From positions 81,551,912 to 81,615,911 of the forward strand of contig CM043963.1 in the NCBI GenBank assembly GCA_014529385.2: 64,000 bases of DNA, in the 5' to 3' direction. How positions within the stretch are numbered: position 1 is the first letter of the stretch; each line of letters opens with the position of its first letter. The stretch is from Adiantum capillus-veneris (Eukaryota; Streptophyta; Polypodiopsida; Polypodiales; Pteridaceae). The notes beneath the pieces are model-generated. The model searched no databases. It had not been told where the DNA came from and saw only the letters and a list, made by a program, of their open reading frames with translations. The translations under genes and the position numbers were made by a program. Below are positions 1 to 12,986 of the stretch, piece after piece.

Positions 1-2460
1 TAGAGAGAAGGATGCTCCACCATTTGTCCAAGATAGGCTCCATTGAAACATGACGAGAAGCAAGCTGCACCATGTCTCCAAGATGCTACGCTCCATCGAA
101 ATAAATTAAACCCACGATATTTCATAGATGAGGGGTTTACATTCAACGTCCACCACTTGTCTAAGCTATTATTGGTAGTAGCCTGAGTGGTTTGGTCTGA
201 AGATTCACCACTTTTATTAAGAATATGTGGGTGTTAAGGGCCACCACTTGTCCAACCTATAAGGCTACATCTTAAAGGTTATTCTTTGTTCCCACTTGGA
301 GTGACCATGATAGGTTTTACATGGGGGTTTGGTTCCAAGTTCCACCACTTGTCCAAGCTAACTCTATTGAAACATAGAGAGAAACAAAGGTCCACCACTT
401 GTCCAAGCTAGGCTCCATTGAAACATGGAGAGAACGATGCTCCACCATTTGTCGAAGCTAAGTCTATTGAAACGTGGGGGGTTTACGTTCAAGGTCCACC
501 ACTTGTCCAAGCTATTATCGCTAGTAGCATGAGTGGTTTTATCTCAAGATTCACCACTTTTTCACTCTATGTCATTATAATAAGAATATTTGGGTATTAA
601 GGTCCACCACCTGTCCAACCTATAAGGCTATATCTTAAAGATTATTCTTTCTCACCACTTGGAGTGACCATGATAGGTTTTACATGGGGGTTTGGTTCCA
701 AGGTCCACCACTTGTCCAAGCTAACTCTATTGAATCATAGACATCAGCAAAGGTCCACCTCTTGTCCAAGCTAGGGTCCATTGAAACATGGAGAGAAGGA
801 TGCTCCACTATTTGTTCAAGATAGACTCCATTAAGACATGAAGAGAAGCAAGCTGCACCATGTCTCCAAGATGCTAGGCTTCATCGAAATACCGTAAACC
901 CAGGATATTTTGTACATGGGGGGTTTACATTCAAGTACCACCACTTGTCCAAGCTATTATCGCTAGTAGCATGAGTGGTTTTGTCTCAAGATTCACCACT
1001 TTTCCACTCTATGTCATTATATTAAGAATATGTAGGTGTTAAGGTCCACCACTTGTCCAACCTATAAGTCTATATCTTAAAGGTTATCCTCTCTTACCAC
1101 TTGGAGTGACCATGATTGGTTTTACATGGGGATTTGGTTCCAAGGTCCATCACTTGTCCAAGCTAGGTTCCATTAAAACATGGAGAGAAGGATGCTCCAC
1201 CATTTGTCCAACATAGGCTCCATTGAAACATGACGAGAAGCAAGCTGCACCATGTCTCCAAGATGCTAGGCTCCATCGAAAAACATTAAACCCACGATAT
1301 GTTGTAGATGAGGGGTTTACATTCAAGGTCCAACACTTGTCCAAGCTATTATTGGTAGTAGCCTAAGTGGTTTGGTCTCAAGATTCACCACTTTTCCACT
1401 CTATGCCATTATATTAAGAATATCTGGGTGTTAAGGTCCACCACTTGTCCAACCTATAAGGATATATCATTAAGGTTATTTTTTCTCACCACTTGAAGTG
1501 ACCATGATAGGTTTTACATGGGGGTTTGGTTCCAAGGTCCACCACTTGTCCAAGCTAACTCTATTGAAACATAGAGAGAAACAAACGTCCACCACTTGTC
1601 CAAGCTAGGCTCCATTGAAACATGTGGAGAATGATGCTCCACCATTTGTCGAAGCTAAGTCTATTGAAACATGGGGGGTTTACGTTCAAGGTCTACTAGT
1701 TGTCCAAGCTATTATCACTAGTAGCATGAGTGGTTTTGTCTTAAGATTCACCACTTTTTCACTCTATGTCATTATATTAAGAATATTTGGGTCTTAAGGT
1801 CCACCACTTGTCCAACGTATAAGGCTATATCTTAAAGGTTATTCTTTCTCACCATTTGGAGTGACCATGATAGGTTTTACATGGGGGTTTGGTTCCAAGG
1901 TCCATCACTTGAATCATAAAGAGAAGCAAAGGTCCACCAGTTGTCCAAGCTCGGCTCCATTGAAACATGGAGAGAAGGATGCTCCACCATTTGTCCAAGA
2001 TAGGCTCCATTGAAACATGAAGAGAGGCAAGCTGCACCATGTCTCCAAGATGCTAGGCTCCATCAAAATACCTTAAACCCATGATATTTCGTAGATGGGG
2101 GGATTACTTTCAAGGTCCACCACTTGTCGAAGCTATTATGGCTAGTAGCATGGTTTGGTCTCAAGATTCACCATGCAGTTTTCCACTCTATGTCATTACA
2201 TTAAGAATATCTTGGTGTTAAGGTCCACCACTTGTCCAACCTATAAGGCTATATCTTAAATGATATTTTTTCTCACCACTTGGAATGTGCATGATATGTT
2301 TTACATGGGGTTTTTCTCCAAGGTCCACCACTTGTCCAAGCTAGATCTATTACATATATATTATACATACAATATTCAACTAGATTCCCTACCTATCATG
2401 TCCAGTAGCATGGATGCTGTAGCTTTAAGGTCCACCACTTGTCCAACCTATACTCTCTTA
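1..2460. repeat. Higher-order satellite, ~395-bp unit
   Basis: Diverged tandem repeats built around the phrase GGTCCACCACTTGTCC. The marker CATGTCTCC recurs at 71, 859, 1251 and 2038. The spacings are 788, 392 and 787 bp, so a ~395-bp unit is arranged in a ~1.18-kb higher-order period. Short ORFs at 418-600 and 1615-1797 give nearly the same 60-residue peptide only because they sit in corresponding positions of the period. There is no sign of coding selection. The array stands upstream of the transposase-like gene at 6559. Confidence 0.85.
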
Positions 2461-2960
2461 TGTAAGGGAGATCTCGCTATAAAGTCAAAACCTTCCCGCC
2501 TAAATTTAAAATTCAAAATCTAATTGCCTAAATTTAAAATATCCCTCCCAAATTTTAAATATCCCGCCTAAATTTTAAAATATCCCGCCCAAATTTTAAA
2601 ATTCAAACTTTTTTATAAAAATTTAAATTTTACCACTTAAATTTAAAATATTCCACGCGAAATTGATTTTAAATTCAAATTTACCACAAAAAGATATCAT
2701 TATACCACCTAAATTCAAATATGCAAACCTCAAATCATTATATTGTACATTAATTCAAACAAATTCAAATAAACAAGCCTAAACTGATATTAGTTTGCAT
2801 AGATATGAATTTATCACACCTAAATTATGTCACCATGTTAGAGAGAGTGGTTAGAGAATTTGAACAAGGTCCACCACTTGTCCAACCTAGATACCAAGAA
2901 GGATTGAGTGTACAAGGTATTGTTTGGAGGTCCTTATAGTCCACTGGTCTCAAGGTCCAC
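2461..2960. repeat. AT-rich short-repeat tract and end of the satellite
   Basis: Short degenerate repeats of the form CCGCCTAAATTTTAAAAT run through about 2495-2650. They are followed by AT-rich DNA and then two more copies of the satellite phrase near 2870 and 2955. No gene is seen. Confidence 0.6.
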
Positions 2961-3389
2961 CACTTGTGGTAAGGGTCACCAAAAAGTGTATATATTCATC
3001 CAAAGAAATACACGTATTTTTGGTCTACATGTCCTAGTTTCAACCATTTATGTCTATTAGGTGTATCACTAAACAACACTACTATTTTTGAGAAACAGAA
3101 GTTACAATCATATCTACAAATGGATTAGAGGAAAATCAGCTCAGCATACATCCAAAACTCGCTACAAGAATCGACTTTAATAGATCACGCAAGTAAGTCT
3201 TCCATTCAAGTTTACTAGTATTACAATGTGTTAGTTATTTGTGATATTTATGTATGTATATATACTATGTGTGCATATCGTAATTAAGTGTAATTGTGTA
3301 TCTGCATTATGTATGAGTATTACAATGAAATAACACAAATATACATACATACACATAGATAACACAGACGCACACATACATGAGCATGT

Positions 3390-3730
3390 ATTTTCAAGAG
3401 AGAGATAGCAAGATACAGAGATAGATAGATAGAGAGACAGAGAGAGAGAAATACCTATTTTCTAGAGAGAGGAGAGAGAGAAAGATAACATATTTCACTG
3501 TGTTTATGTATGTGGAAGAGAGGAAGACGATGTATGGGAATATGTGCATGTATTTTCAAGAGAGAGACAACAAGATAACAGATTTCACTGTGGTTATGTA
3601 TGTGGAAGTGAGGAAGACGATGTGTGGGAATATGTACATGTATTTTCAAGAGAGAGAAAACAAGATAACAGATTTCACTGTGGTTATGTATGTGGAAGAG
3701 AGGAAGAGGATGTGTAGGAATATGTATATG
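3390..3730. repeat. GAGA/GATA tract and 90-bp minisatellite
   Basis: A purine-rich GAGA/GATA stretch leads into three copies of a 90-bp unit. TTTCACTG starts at 3493, 3583 and 3673. Because 90 is divisible by three, the plus strand reads as a 30-residue peptide repeat at 3500-3823. I regard that ORF as a by-product of the repeat. Confidence 0.75.
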
Positions 3731-4960
3731 TGTGCGGGGATATTTTTAAACTACGTATCTCTATCTTTTGACGAGAGAGTGTGTGTGCAAGAAGAGTTAC
3801 AGAGAACCATCTTCTCTATATGAAGAAAAACAGAGAGTGAGAGAGAGAGAAATACCTGTTTTTTCTCTATTCGTAAGGTGTGCAATGTCTCCTGAGAAGA
3901 AGCTATGCCCGTTCCTGCCCTTCTGGAAAGCGTTGCGTACGCTGCTGTTTCTTTATCTTGTGCGCGAACTTTCAATCCTGTGCGCTCCACCTGTGTGTTG
4001 TGTACGATGCCGGGCTTGCTCCTCTACGTGCGCGTATACTCCAATTGTGTACGATCCATGTGCGCTTTCTGTGTGTTTGCCGCTCGCCTGCTTTCTCTGT
4101 GTGCGTTGCTCGTGTGCTCTCTCTATGCCTAATCTTGATAGGGTTTATTAGAATGCCACGTATGCTACAAGTCCATGTTTTATCATAGGATCAAAAAAAA
4201 CAAAAGCAGGCGACCGACCCAAACCCCGCCTGGGGCGCTTCCCCAGGACCCCGCCCGGAACAATATCCCAAAATCAGCCTCCCAAGCCCCGCCATCTAGA
4301 GCGCTATATTCCACATCCCCATCAAGAGCGCTACCCCCAAACCTCACGTGGAAGCGCTGCCTTGTCACCCCATTGTGGCATTGCCCTAAGACCCCGCATC
4401 TGGAGTGCTAAATGGGAACATTCTTCAGTAGTGAAATTTTGAACATAAATTATATTTAGCATATACTTAAATATAATACAAATATTAATATATTAACTAT
4501 ACTACTAATTTACTATAGCAGTTCTAGATTATGTCCCATACTATATTTAAGGTGCCAAAGGTTTGGCCTTATGGTCCTAGATTAGGCCAAGTGGTCAACA
4601 CATATAGGACCAAGTGCACACTGTGCCACAAAACTTGGCCACCACTTCACTTGCCAAAGTTTAGGCCACATGGTCAATCCTAAGTTTCCAATGTTCTTAT
4701 AATGTCACCTTTTGCCTTGTGGAAAACCTAGGCTTGTTTTCACATACTCAGGCACTTCAAGCCATAATAAATTTTCATTACTCTTCGGCAACCCTTTTGT
4801 TCAAGTCTTTGAAAAAACGTTGTTTAAAGCCACCCTAAACCATTTTCATTTAGGGGTGTCTAAAACTAGCTTTTTGGCAATTCGAGAAGAAAATGGTCAA
4901 AGTTTTATACTTAGTTTTAACCACTTGACCAATTCAAATATTGGAAAGCAAGGTCTTGTA
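3731..4960. other. No gene recognised
   Basis: Several overlapping ORFs at 3768-4188 are cysteine-rich or low-complexity and none resembles a known family. A GC-rich patch at 4205-4400 with repeated CCCCGCC words stands out from its AT-rich surroundings. The stretch at 4850-4930 resembles 43190-43260 (GTGTCTA then AACTAG), so it is probably an old dispersed repeat. Confidence 0.4.
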
Positions 4961-6470
4961 ATACTTTTCTTTGGACATCACACATTAAAACTAGGTCCCT
5001 CACTTGTCCAAGCTATGCTCTAATACAATAAAGGGCTTTTGGTTCCAAGATGCACCACTTTCCCAACCTTGATTCCATTAAAGAAGCTAGCTCTACTTAG
5101 ACATTTAATAGCAAGGTCAAGTAGCAGTTCACATTGAACATTTTCCATGGCAGCTAGCTCCACCACTTATCTAAGCTATGCTCTAATACAGTAAGGGGGT
5201 TTTGGTTTCAAGATCCACCACTTGTCCAAACTTGATTTGGGAAGCAAGGTCCTATAATAGTTTGCTTTGGACATTCACCATTACAACTAAGTCCACGACT
5301 TCTCCAAGCTATGTTCTAATACACTAAGGACGTTTTGGCTTGAAGGAGAACCATTTGTATGACTTTGTTTTTGGAAGTAAGGTCTTTACATAGTTCACCT
5401 TGGACCTTGGACATTGGATACTACAACTAGCCCACCACTTGTCCAAGCTATCCTCTATATATAGCCAAAGGGTTTGGGTTTCAAGATTCACCACTTTTCC
5501 AACCTTTCTTCCATTAAAGAAAGGAGGGGCATTATAACTAGGTCCACCAATTGTCCAAGATATGCTCTGATATAGAAAGGGGATTTTGGTTTCAATAATC
5601 CACCACGTGTTCAACCTTGCAAGACTCAAGGGATACTCGGACATTGGAAAGCATAGTCCTATAGTATTTGATAGGTGGCAGTGGGTATAACAACTAGGTC
5701 CAACCTATGCTCTCATATAGCAAAGAGGCTTTGGTTTCAAGGTCCACCACTTGTCCAACCTTGCTTCCATTAAAGAAATGAGGGGCTACGTAAACATTGG
5801 CAAGCAAGGTAGAAAGGTCCTAAGGTATTTCACCTTGGATATTGGGCATTATAACTAGGTCCACCACTTGTCCAAGCTATGCTCTGATATAGAAAGGGGA
5901 TTTTCGTTTCAAGGTCCACCACGTGTTCAACCTTGCAAGACTCAAGGGATACTTGGACATTGGAAAGCATAGTCCTATAGTAGTTGATAGGTGGCAGTGG
6001 GTATTACAACTAGGTCCAATCTATGCTCTCATATAGCAAAGAGGATTTGGTTTCAAGGTCCACCACTTGTCCAACCTTACTTCCATTAAATAAATGAGGG
6101 GCTACGTAAACATTGGCAAGCAAGGTAGCAAGGTCCTAAGGTATTTCACCTTGGATATTGGGCATTATAACTAGGTTCACCACTTGTCCAAGCTATGCTC
6201 TGATATAGAAAGGGGATTTTCGTTTCAAGGTCCACCACGTGTTCAACCTTGAAAGCCTCAAGGGATACTTGGACATTGGAAAGCATAGTCCTATAGTAGT
6301 TGATAGGTGGCAGTGGGTATTACAACTAGGTCCACCACTTGTCCAACCTATGCTCTAATATAGCAAGGATGCTTTGGTTTCAAGATCCACCATAATTTCC
6401 AACCTTGCTTCCATTAATATAGCAAGGAGGATTTGGTCTCAAGGTTCACCACTTGTCCAACCTATGCAAA
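4961..6470. repeat. 316-bp tandem satellite
   Basis: A second satellite uses the same GGTCCACCACTTGTCCAA phrase as the first array. The marker GGGCATTATAACTAGG starts near 5528, 5844 and 6160, giving an exact 316-bp period. More diverged units lie to the left. The array ends about 90 bp before the splice acceptor of the transposase-like gene, so it could hold that gene's promoter or first exon, though nothing in it shows this directly. Confidence 0.85.
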
Positions 6471-6550
6471 CCTTTTCCATGTTGTAGCATGATTTTTTGT
6501 TTGAAGAGTATTTTTCTATAACTATGGATTTAACAATGTAATCTTTTTCA

Positions 6551-6558
6551 CTTACAGG
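6551..6558 (+). promoter_or_regulatory. Probable splice acceptor before 6559
   Basis: A pyrimidine-rich run ending in TTACAG lies just before the ATG at 6559. It suggests that an intron ends here, that at least one upstream exon lies inside or beyond the satellite, and that 6559 may be an internal methionine. Confidence 0.5.
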
Positions 6559-9351
6559 ATGGACTTTGAATCTGGGGAGAAAGTACATATGATACTTGAC
6601 AATGAAATTGTTGGTATTGGCTGTGTGTGTAGAACAGATCCAGATTCCACTTGTGGTGGTACAAAGATAGGGCAAGGAAATGTCTCCATACTAGTGGAGG
6701 ACTGCTTGAAGGATGTGGTCCTACCTTTTCCTACAATGGATACTTCATCTCTCCAAGGCTCATTATGGAGTGCTGTTCGATGGTCAAAGCTTCTTTTGCA
6801 ATCTTTTGTATTAAATGGGAACTTAATTGATCCAGAGGAAAGCTACAATGGTGATGAAGAACATGATCATTCTGATCCTCTAGTTACAGATGCAATACCT
6901 ATGACAAGCCCAGAATTTGAAGCAATGATTCGAGAGTCTTGGAGAAATCAGAGGGTCCTTTTAAAAGATGACACAATGATGCAAACCATGAATGAAGGGA
7001 CCATCTTATATGTATTTCCACATGATTATGTCAACTTTCAGGAACTTGGTCCTGATTGTGTGGGTGTGGGTATTGAAAGAGAAAATGCAAGCATTGATGA
7101 TGTGGTTGAAGTGGGTAGCATCACTTTGCTAAAGTGGCCCATCAAGCAGACAACAATGTTGAATGGGAGCCCATTACAACGATTTGTTCCTGTTGATGGC
7201 ATGCATGCTACATATGAGGATGTATCCAACGATGACAATGTTGGAGAAAAAATTGATGGGAGTAATGTTGTCCAGTTGTCAAGGAAGAGACGATACACTT
7301 TCATGAACAGGACTCAAAAATCAAAAGCAGCACGAGCTTCGACTTTTTACCTTTCAAACAAATCAATTCAAAGGGTATCATGCATTGATTGTTGTGCACA
7401 AAAATGTTGCCAGTTTGCAGATCATGATATGGTGACAAGGTTACGACAACAGTTTTGGGGAGAGTCTCAAAAATCACGCACTAATTATGTTTATGATGTT
7501 CTTTCTCTATGTTATCAGAAAGATGAGAAGTCACGATACCAATTCAGGCTAAATGGCTCTATTGTTTGTTGTAGAGCATGGTATGAGCTACATGGAATAC
7601 CAAAGACATCATTTTATCGATACAAGGAGAACTTTGAAAATGGTGTGCGCCAATATGTACATGGGAACACATGTACATTGAGAAGGGGACTTCAACATAC
7701 TAGTTTAGCAAGAGCACTACTAAATGAGTTTGTGGAAAACAACTCTAAGAAGATGCCACATAGAAGTAGAACACTGCTAGATGGCTCAAGAGAGACTCAA
7801 TTGGTGATTCCATCAACATACAAACAAGTGGATATTTTATGTGAAATCAACACGACACTTGACCAAATGGGCTATGAGAAGAAGCTATCCCAATCTTCTT
7901 TTGGTAGAATTTGGAACAAAGAGTACCCACATGTCACTTTAACAAAGACGAGTGAGTTCTCTAAGTGCAATATTTGTAGCTCAATCAAAGCAAGGTTAGA
8001 AGCTAAACCTTCTCTTGAAGAGAGAGCTCTTCTCTTGAGGGAGAGAGAAGTTCACATGGCACAACAAAAGAGTTGCAGAAGCCTATATTATGCATGGCGC
8101 ACGTATTCAGAAACTCAACCACAAAAATATGTATGCATAATCCATGATAAGATGGATCAAACGAAGACTGCCATTCCTAGATTACGCATTGTTCCCAAGG
8201 GTGTGGATTCAGGATATAATCTGCAGGTGGCATTGATTGTCATGATCACTCATGGACATGGAGAAGGTCATTACGGACACTTTGTCTTGAATGGTTTGTG
8301 GCCAGCTGATCCAAATCTTACAATTGGCTCAATTGCTAATTGTTTACATAACCTAGAGAGGATAGATAAGCATCCTCTTGGTGATCTAGTAACAAATGGA
8401 CTTCCAAGGAGCAATATTTCACTACTACATGCTTTGAACTCAAGGGATGCTTTGGACTACCATAACTTGAGTGATGGAAAAGAGCCCATTGTGCAGTCGT
8501 CAGAAATTGCAGAAGAGGAATTGGGGTCAACATTTCGCAGATTGCCAGAGAACTTGTTGCTACAATTGGATAATTGTGCAGGGGAAAACAAAAATCGATA
8601 CTTATTTGCCTATTTGTCAATGCTTGTTGCAAGGGGTGTTTTCAAAACCATCCAGCTGGGATTTTTAATGGTTGGGCATACACATGAGGACATAGACGCC
8701 ATGTTTAGTAGGTTTTCAGAGAATCTGAGAGTTACACAAACCTATACTTTGCCACATTTGATGGATACATTACGAAACAGCTCATCTTCATCTCCAGCTC
8801 CATTTTTTCTCACAAAGATCCCCGATTTCAAGCAATATTGTGATGGCTATCTTTGTGATGGACAAGACATACTTGTTGGACATTCCAAACCACTTCAGTT
8901 CAGGTTCTTTATGCAGGATGAGACACCAATGATGCAATATAAGGCACATGTAGGTGTATCAAGTTGGAGTGGAAGTATTCGCCTTTGGAAAACATACACA
9001 GAAGGCAAGCCAATGTTACCACATGGAGATCCACCTCTAGTACAAATGGCGGAGTATGTCAAGGCCCACGAAGAAGTCATTTTGGGGCTAAAGAACTATA
9101 TAAAATTTTGGAAAAATTTAGGGAATGGTTCAAGTATTCCGCGATATTATAGACCCGTGATAGATTATTGGAGTAAGGTAATTCAAGAGATTGGAAAAGC
9201 AATCATATCAGAGGGAGTCTTGTATGAAATGTTTTGGCCAAAAACTCAAGAATATTCTCACCTACAAAGCACTACAATGAATTTGCAACAAGGAGCAGAA
9301 AGATTCCTAGGCCTTGAAGAGTTGAACGATCATTTTTGTGGGCCTCAATGA
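6559..9351 (+). CDS. Transposase-like protein, DUF7869-type (930 aa)
   Basis: A long open frame with no intron is probably the catalytic protein of a DNA transposon or a descendant of one. Residues ~5-80 resemble the small N-terminal domain of plant Tnp1/En-Spm proteins. A cysteine cluster follows near 275 (CIDCCAQKCC) and another (CNIC) near 472. The core has D530 (IHDKMDQ), D671 (LQLDNCAGENKN) and E710/D711 (GHTHEDIDAMFS). D671 and E710 are 39 residues apart, a spacing typical of an RNase H-fold DDE enzyme. The core matches my memory of the DUF7869 family, found in bryophyte, fern and invertebrate genomes. The frame stops at TGA 9349-9351, but homology resumes downstream in the same frame. 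A decayed relative lies at 18558-21160 on the other strand. Family assignment is from motif recall; catalytic roles are inferred. Confidence 0.7.
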   Translation: MDFESGEKVHMILDNEIVGIGCVCRTDPDSTCGGTKIGQGNVSILVEDCLKDVVLPFPTMDTSSLQGSLWSAVRWSKLLLQSFVLNGNLIDPEESYNGDEEHDHSDPLVTDAIPMTSPEFEAMIRESWRNQRVLLKDDTMMQTMNEGTILYVFPHDYVNFQELGPDCVGVGIERENASIDDVVEVGSITLLKWPIKQTTMLNGSPLQRFVPVDGMHATYEDVSNDDNVGEKIDGSNVVQLSRKRRYTFMNRTQKSKAARASTFYLSNKSIQRVSCIDCCAQKCCQFADHDMVTRLRQQFWGESQKSRTNYVYDVLSLCYQKDEKSRYQFRLNGSIVCCRAWYELHGIPKTSFYRYKENFENGVRQYVHGNTCTLRRGLQHTSLARALLNEFVENNSKKMPHRSRTLLDGSRETQLVIPSTYKQVDILCEINTTLDQMGYEKKLSQSSFGRIWNKEYPHVTLTKTSEFSKCNICSSIKARLEAKPSLEERALLLREREVHMAQQKSCRSLYYAWRTYSETQPQKYVCIIHDKMDQTKTAIPRLRIVPKGVDSGYNLQVALIVMITHGHGEGHYGHFVLNGLWPADPNLTIGSIANCLHNLERIDKHPLGDLVTNGLPRSNISLLHALNSRDALDYHNLSDGKEPIVQSSEIAEEELGSTFRRLPENLLLQLDNCAGENKNRYLFAYLSMLVARGVFKTIQLGFLMVGHTHEDIDAMFSRFSENLRVTQTYTLPHLMDTLRNSSSSSPAPFFLTKIPDFKQYCDGYLCDGQDILVGHSKPLQFRFFMQDETPMMQYKAHVGVSSWSGSIRLWKTYTEGKPMLPHGDPPLVQMAEYVKAHEEVILGLKNYIKFWKNLGNGSSIPRYYRPVIDYWSKVIQEIGKAIISEGVLYEMFWPKTQEYSHLQSTTMNLQQGAERFLGLEELNDHFCGPQ

Positions 9352-9786
9352 GATAGGCCAAGGGAAGAGTTTGACCCTATGTCTGATGTGCACCAAGGTG
9401 ACTGTCTTATGCTTGTTCCGAGTGACACAGAAATCTATCCAGTGTGGCTTGCAATGGCTTTATCTGACATTGATAATGAGCCTACATCACCAAACTACAA
9501 AAAACTCTTGATTCAATATTGGGCACCTTGCGCGAGAAAAAGTGGGAACACAGATGCTCAAGCTTACAGCAATTGTTGGAAGGGTTATTGGGCTGTCAAC
9601 TATAAGGACCCACAAGTGTGGGAAACTGTAGATGCAATTGTTTGGTCCTGGAGACCCAACAAAGAAGGACCATTTTCCAGAATAAAGATTCCAGAAAGGC
9701 ATGCTCTAAAAGCCAAAGAAGGCCTCACTCGTACACATCAACCACACTTGGATCAAAGTTTAGATATGGTATCAAATGTGGAGTAG
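9352..9786 (+). pseudogene. C-terminal domain of the transposase-like gene after an in-frame TGA
   Basis: The frame continues from the upstream ORF immediately after TGA 9349-9351 and stays open to 9786, with an internal ATG at 9379. The peptide (GDCLMLVP, then IQYWAP, CWKGYW and VWSWRP) is conserved in the decayed copy at 18558-19000, where IQY, CWNKYW and IWAWKP are readable. It therefore belongs to the same ancestral protein. Either one nonsense change removed the end of this copy, or the stop is read through. The GD-L-V start resembles an SH3/BAH-like small domain, but I cannot confirm that. Confidence 0.7.
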
Positions 9787-10686
<900 letters not shown>

Positions 10687-11284
10687 CTCGCTCGATTTTC
10701 TCCTTGCTCGAAAATATTCGCTCGCCATACGGTAGGACTCATTAGAAGAAGTACTTCAATCCAAGTCCATCCTATGACATGAAGACAAGGTATTAAGAAA
10801 CGATAAGAATATCTGACAATATCTTATTAAGTTTAAGAATTATTCTTTTAAAGATGCTAGATGGATGCAGAGCACCTAGCTTAAGGATAATATAAACCTT
10901 GTCAATGCTTACAATGTTGCACTAGAGTAAGCATAGAAAATAATTCATTTTAAATGAAAAATGTTTTTGTCTTATAAGACTAGCTCTCTTTTTATTGTGC
11001 ACAAGTTTAAGAAGTATGCATGCTTAAAATCATGTTTGTGGTGACGAAGTCTCCCAAACACCAAGTAGAACTTGTCATTCTACTTTGGAAGTATGATATG
11101 GACTAAGAGCAGACGTACTTGCGGCAGCTATGTCTCCCAAGCACCAAATGGATTATTCACCCATCTTGGAATGATGTAGTAGGGTAAAAAGGGATCCTCT
11201 ACCCGCTAAGACAAATTGACTAATGACTATGACTTTATCTCTTTTACCTCATAGTCGAGGACGACTATGATTTCAAGAGAGAGG

Positions 11285-12241
11285 TAATGTCATTAAATAT
11301 CTAATATCTAACCAACCCAAATGATTTTCTCATATTAAATTGATAATTTAATATAGGATAATAAACGGGAACAAGGGTTAGATCATAGACATGTGCTTAC
11401 GGATCTATCTCAACACGGGGCCAATGGTAAAGGGGCCCAAATGAGAGATGGTCTGTCAAAGAGCAAGGTTAACTAATGAATCTTAAAAGACCTTAGGGTT
11501 AGCTTCATTAAAGACCTCCAATGGTTAGTGTTAAAATTCCTTTGACCTTAAGAAGGCTAGGGCTGAGCTTGAGGTGGGAGCCCGATCTAAACTTAAGAAA
11601 ACTAGGGCTATGCTTGAGGTGGGAACCTTAATCAAGCTAGGGTTGTGCTTGAGGTAGGAACCTGACCTAAACTTAAGCAAGCTAGGGATGTGCTTGAGGG
11701 GGGAACCCGACCTAAACTTAAGCAAGCTAGGGCTGTCCTTGACGTGGGAACTCCACCTAAGGTGCTTGTGATGCTTGATGACTAAGGTACTTGAGGTACT
11801 TGTCACATTTAATTATGAAGTTGCTTGAGAAGCTTTCTATTCATGGGGGGTAAGATGCTTGAGTCAAAAAGAGAACCTACACACTTAATGAGGAAGTTGC
11901 TTGAGAAACTTCCTATGCATAAAAATATTAAATTTAGGGGAATTCTAAAAGAGCACATGGGACACATGTCAGACTCTCACTAAGCTTAACCACATGGTGT
12001 GCTTGAATGCTATTGGTTGGGCTAAAGAGGGGTCCAATGAGCTTCTACTTCCATCTAACAAATATCTAGATAGTTTGAATCTCTCTCTCTCCAAGGGGTA
12101 AGGAGGACACTTGTCAAAAGACTACCCATGTGCTTGACTGCATGCTGCATGTGATTGGCTAAGGGGAGAGGGGTCCAATGAGCTTGTAGCATGAAGAAAT
12201 TTCACCCAAAGCAAGGAAGGGGGGTGCTAGGGGGATATACT

Positions 12242-12297
<56 letters not shown>

Positions 12298-12986
12298 ATT
12301 TGGGAGGCTATTCTCACTTGGTGAAAGTTGAGGAACACCACCTCCTTCTCCAAGCTTGTGAGAGTGAAAGCCTACACCAACACTCTTGGCTATGGAATGC
12401 AAATCCAACCAAGAGATATGCTTCAATGCTTAAGCTTGCCATCTTCTCCATCTTCATTACTATGCTATTACGTATGCTAGCAAGAAGAGTAATGATAAGT
12501 GAGGAACTATTTCTTTCTCCTATGGAATGTTTCTTCTTCCTCTTCCCTATCCTCATTCCTCGCTAGCTCTCTCCACCTCCGAAGGTGTTTGAGGCCTTGG
12601 GACTGAGGCTTAGGATAGTTAATGCTTTCTACAAGTTTATGTTATGCTTGTGATGCATGAAGCTTTCCATCTTCATTGCATCACGTAGATCACAAGGAGG
12701 ACAAAGATTGTATTGTACCAAGTCTCTCTTGATGGGAGAACTATAATACAAATTCCTATTGGAGGGGGGACCGGCTCCATATGAATCCGGTCCTCAACTA
12801 TTGTCATGTTCTCTAAACTCTCTCTCTTACAAAAGTATTGTTCATGCCAAGTTAACTAAATACCATGTTTATGTTTCTACCATCAATTAAGTTCACCCGC
12901 TATGCTCACAAAGTAATCTCTCAAAAGTGGTTCACCTAATTTTCTAATTCTGCTACTCTCAAAGTTCATAGGCAATTTCCATTACA
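11285..12986 (+). mobile_element. Left LTR of a non-autonomous LTR element (left edge approximate)
   Basis: A block ending TTCCATTACA is repeated at 13433-14836 at high identity. Shared sequence starts at about 11484. A further 200 bp to the left may belong to it, because TGTCATTAAATATC at 11288 follows a purine-rich AAGAGAGAGG tract. The right end is fixed by comparison: both copies agree through CATTACA, then this copy continues into a primer-site-like TGGTATCCGAGC. It carries a 53-bp (CA)n at 12243-12295 and a ~75-bp stretch missing from the other copy. Confidence 0.6.

Noticed and set aside
418-1797. Two nearly identical 60-residue ORFs as a duplicated small gene
   Set aside because: They sit at the same phase of a satellite higher-order repeat, and other units carry stops in that frame.
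1-2460. CRISPR-like array
   Set aside because: Repeats are hundreds of bases long, diverged and without unique spacers of constant size; the genome is eukaryotic.
3500-3823. Repetitive 30-residue-period protein
   Set aside because: The period is a 90-bp minisatellite that happens to be divisible by three; there is no homologous domain and no sign of expression.
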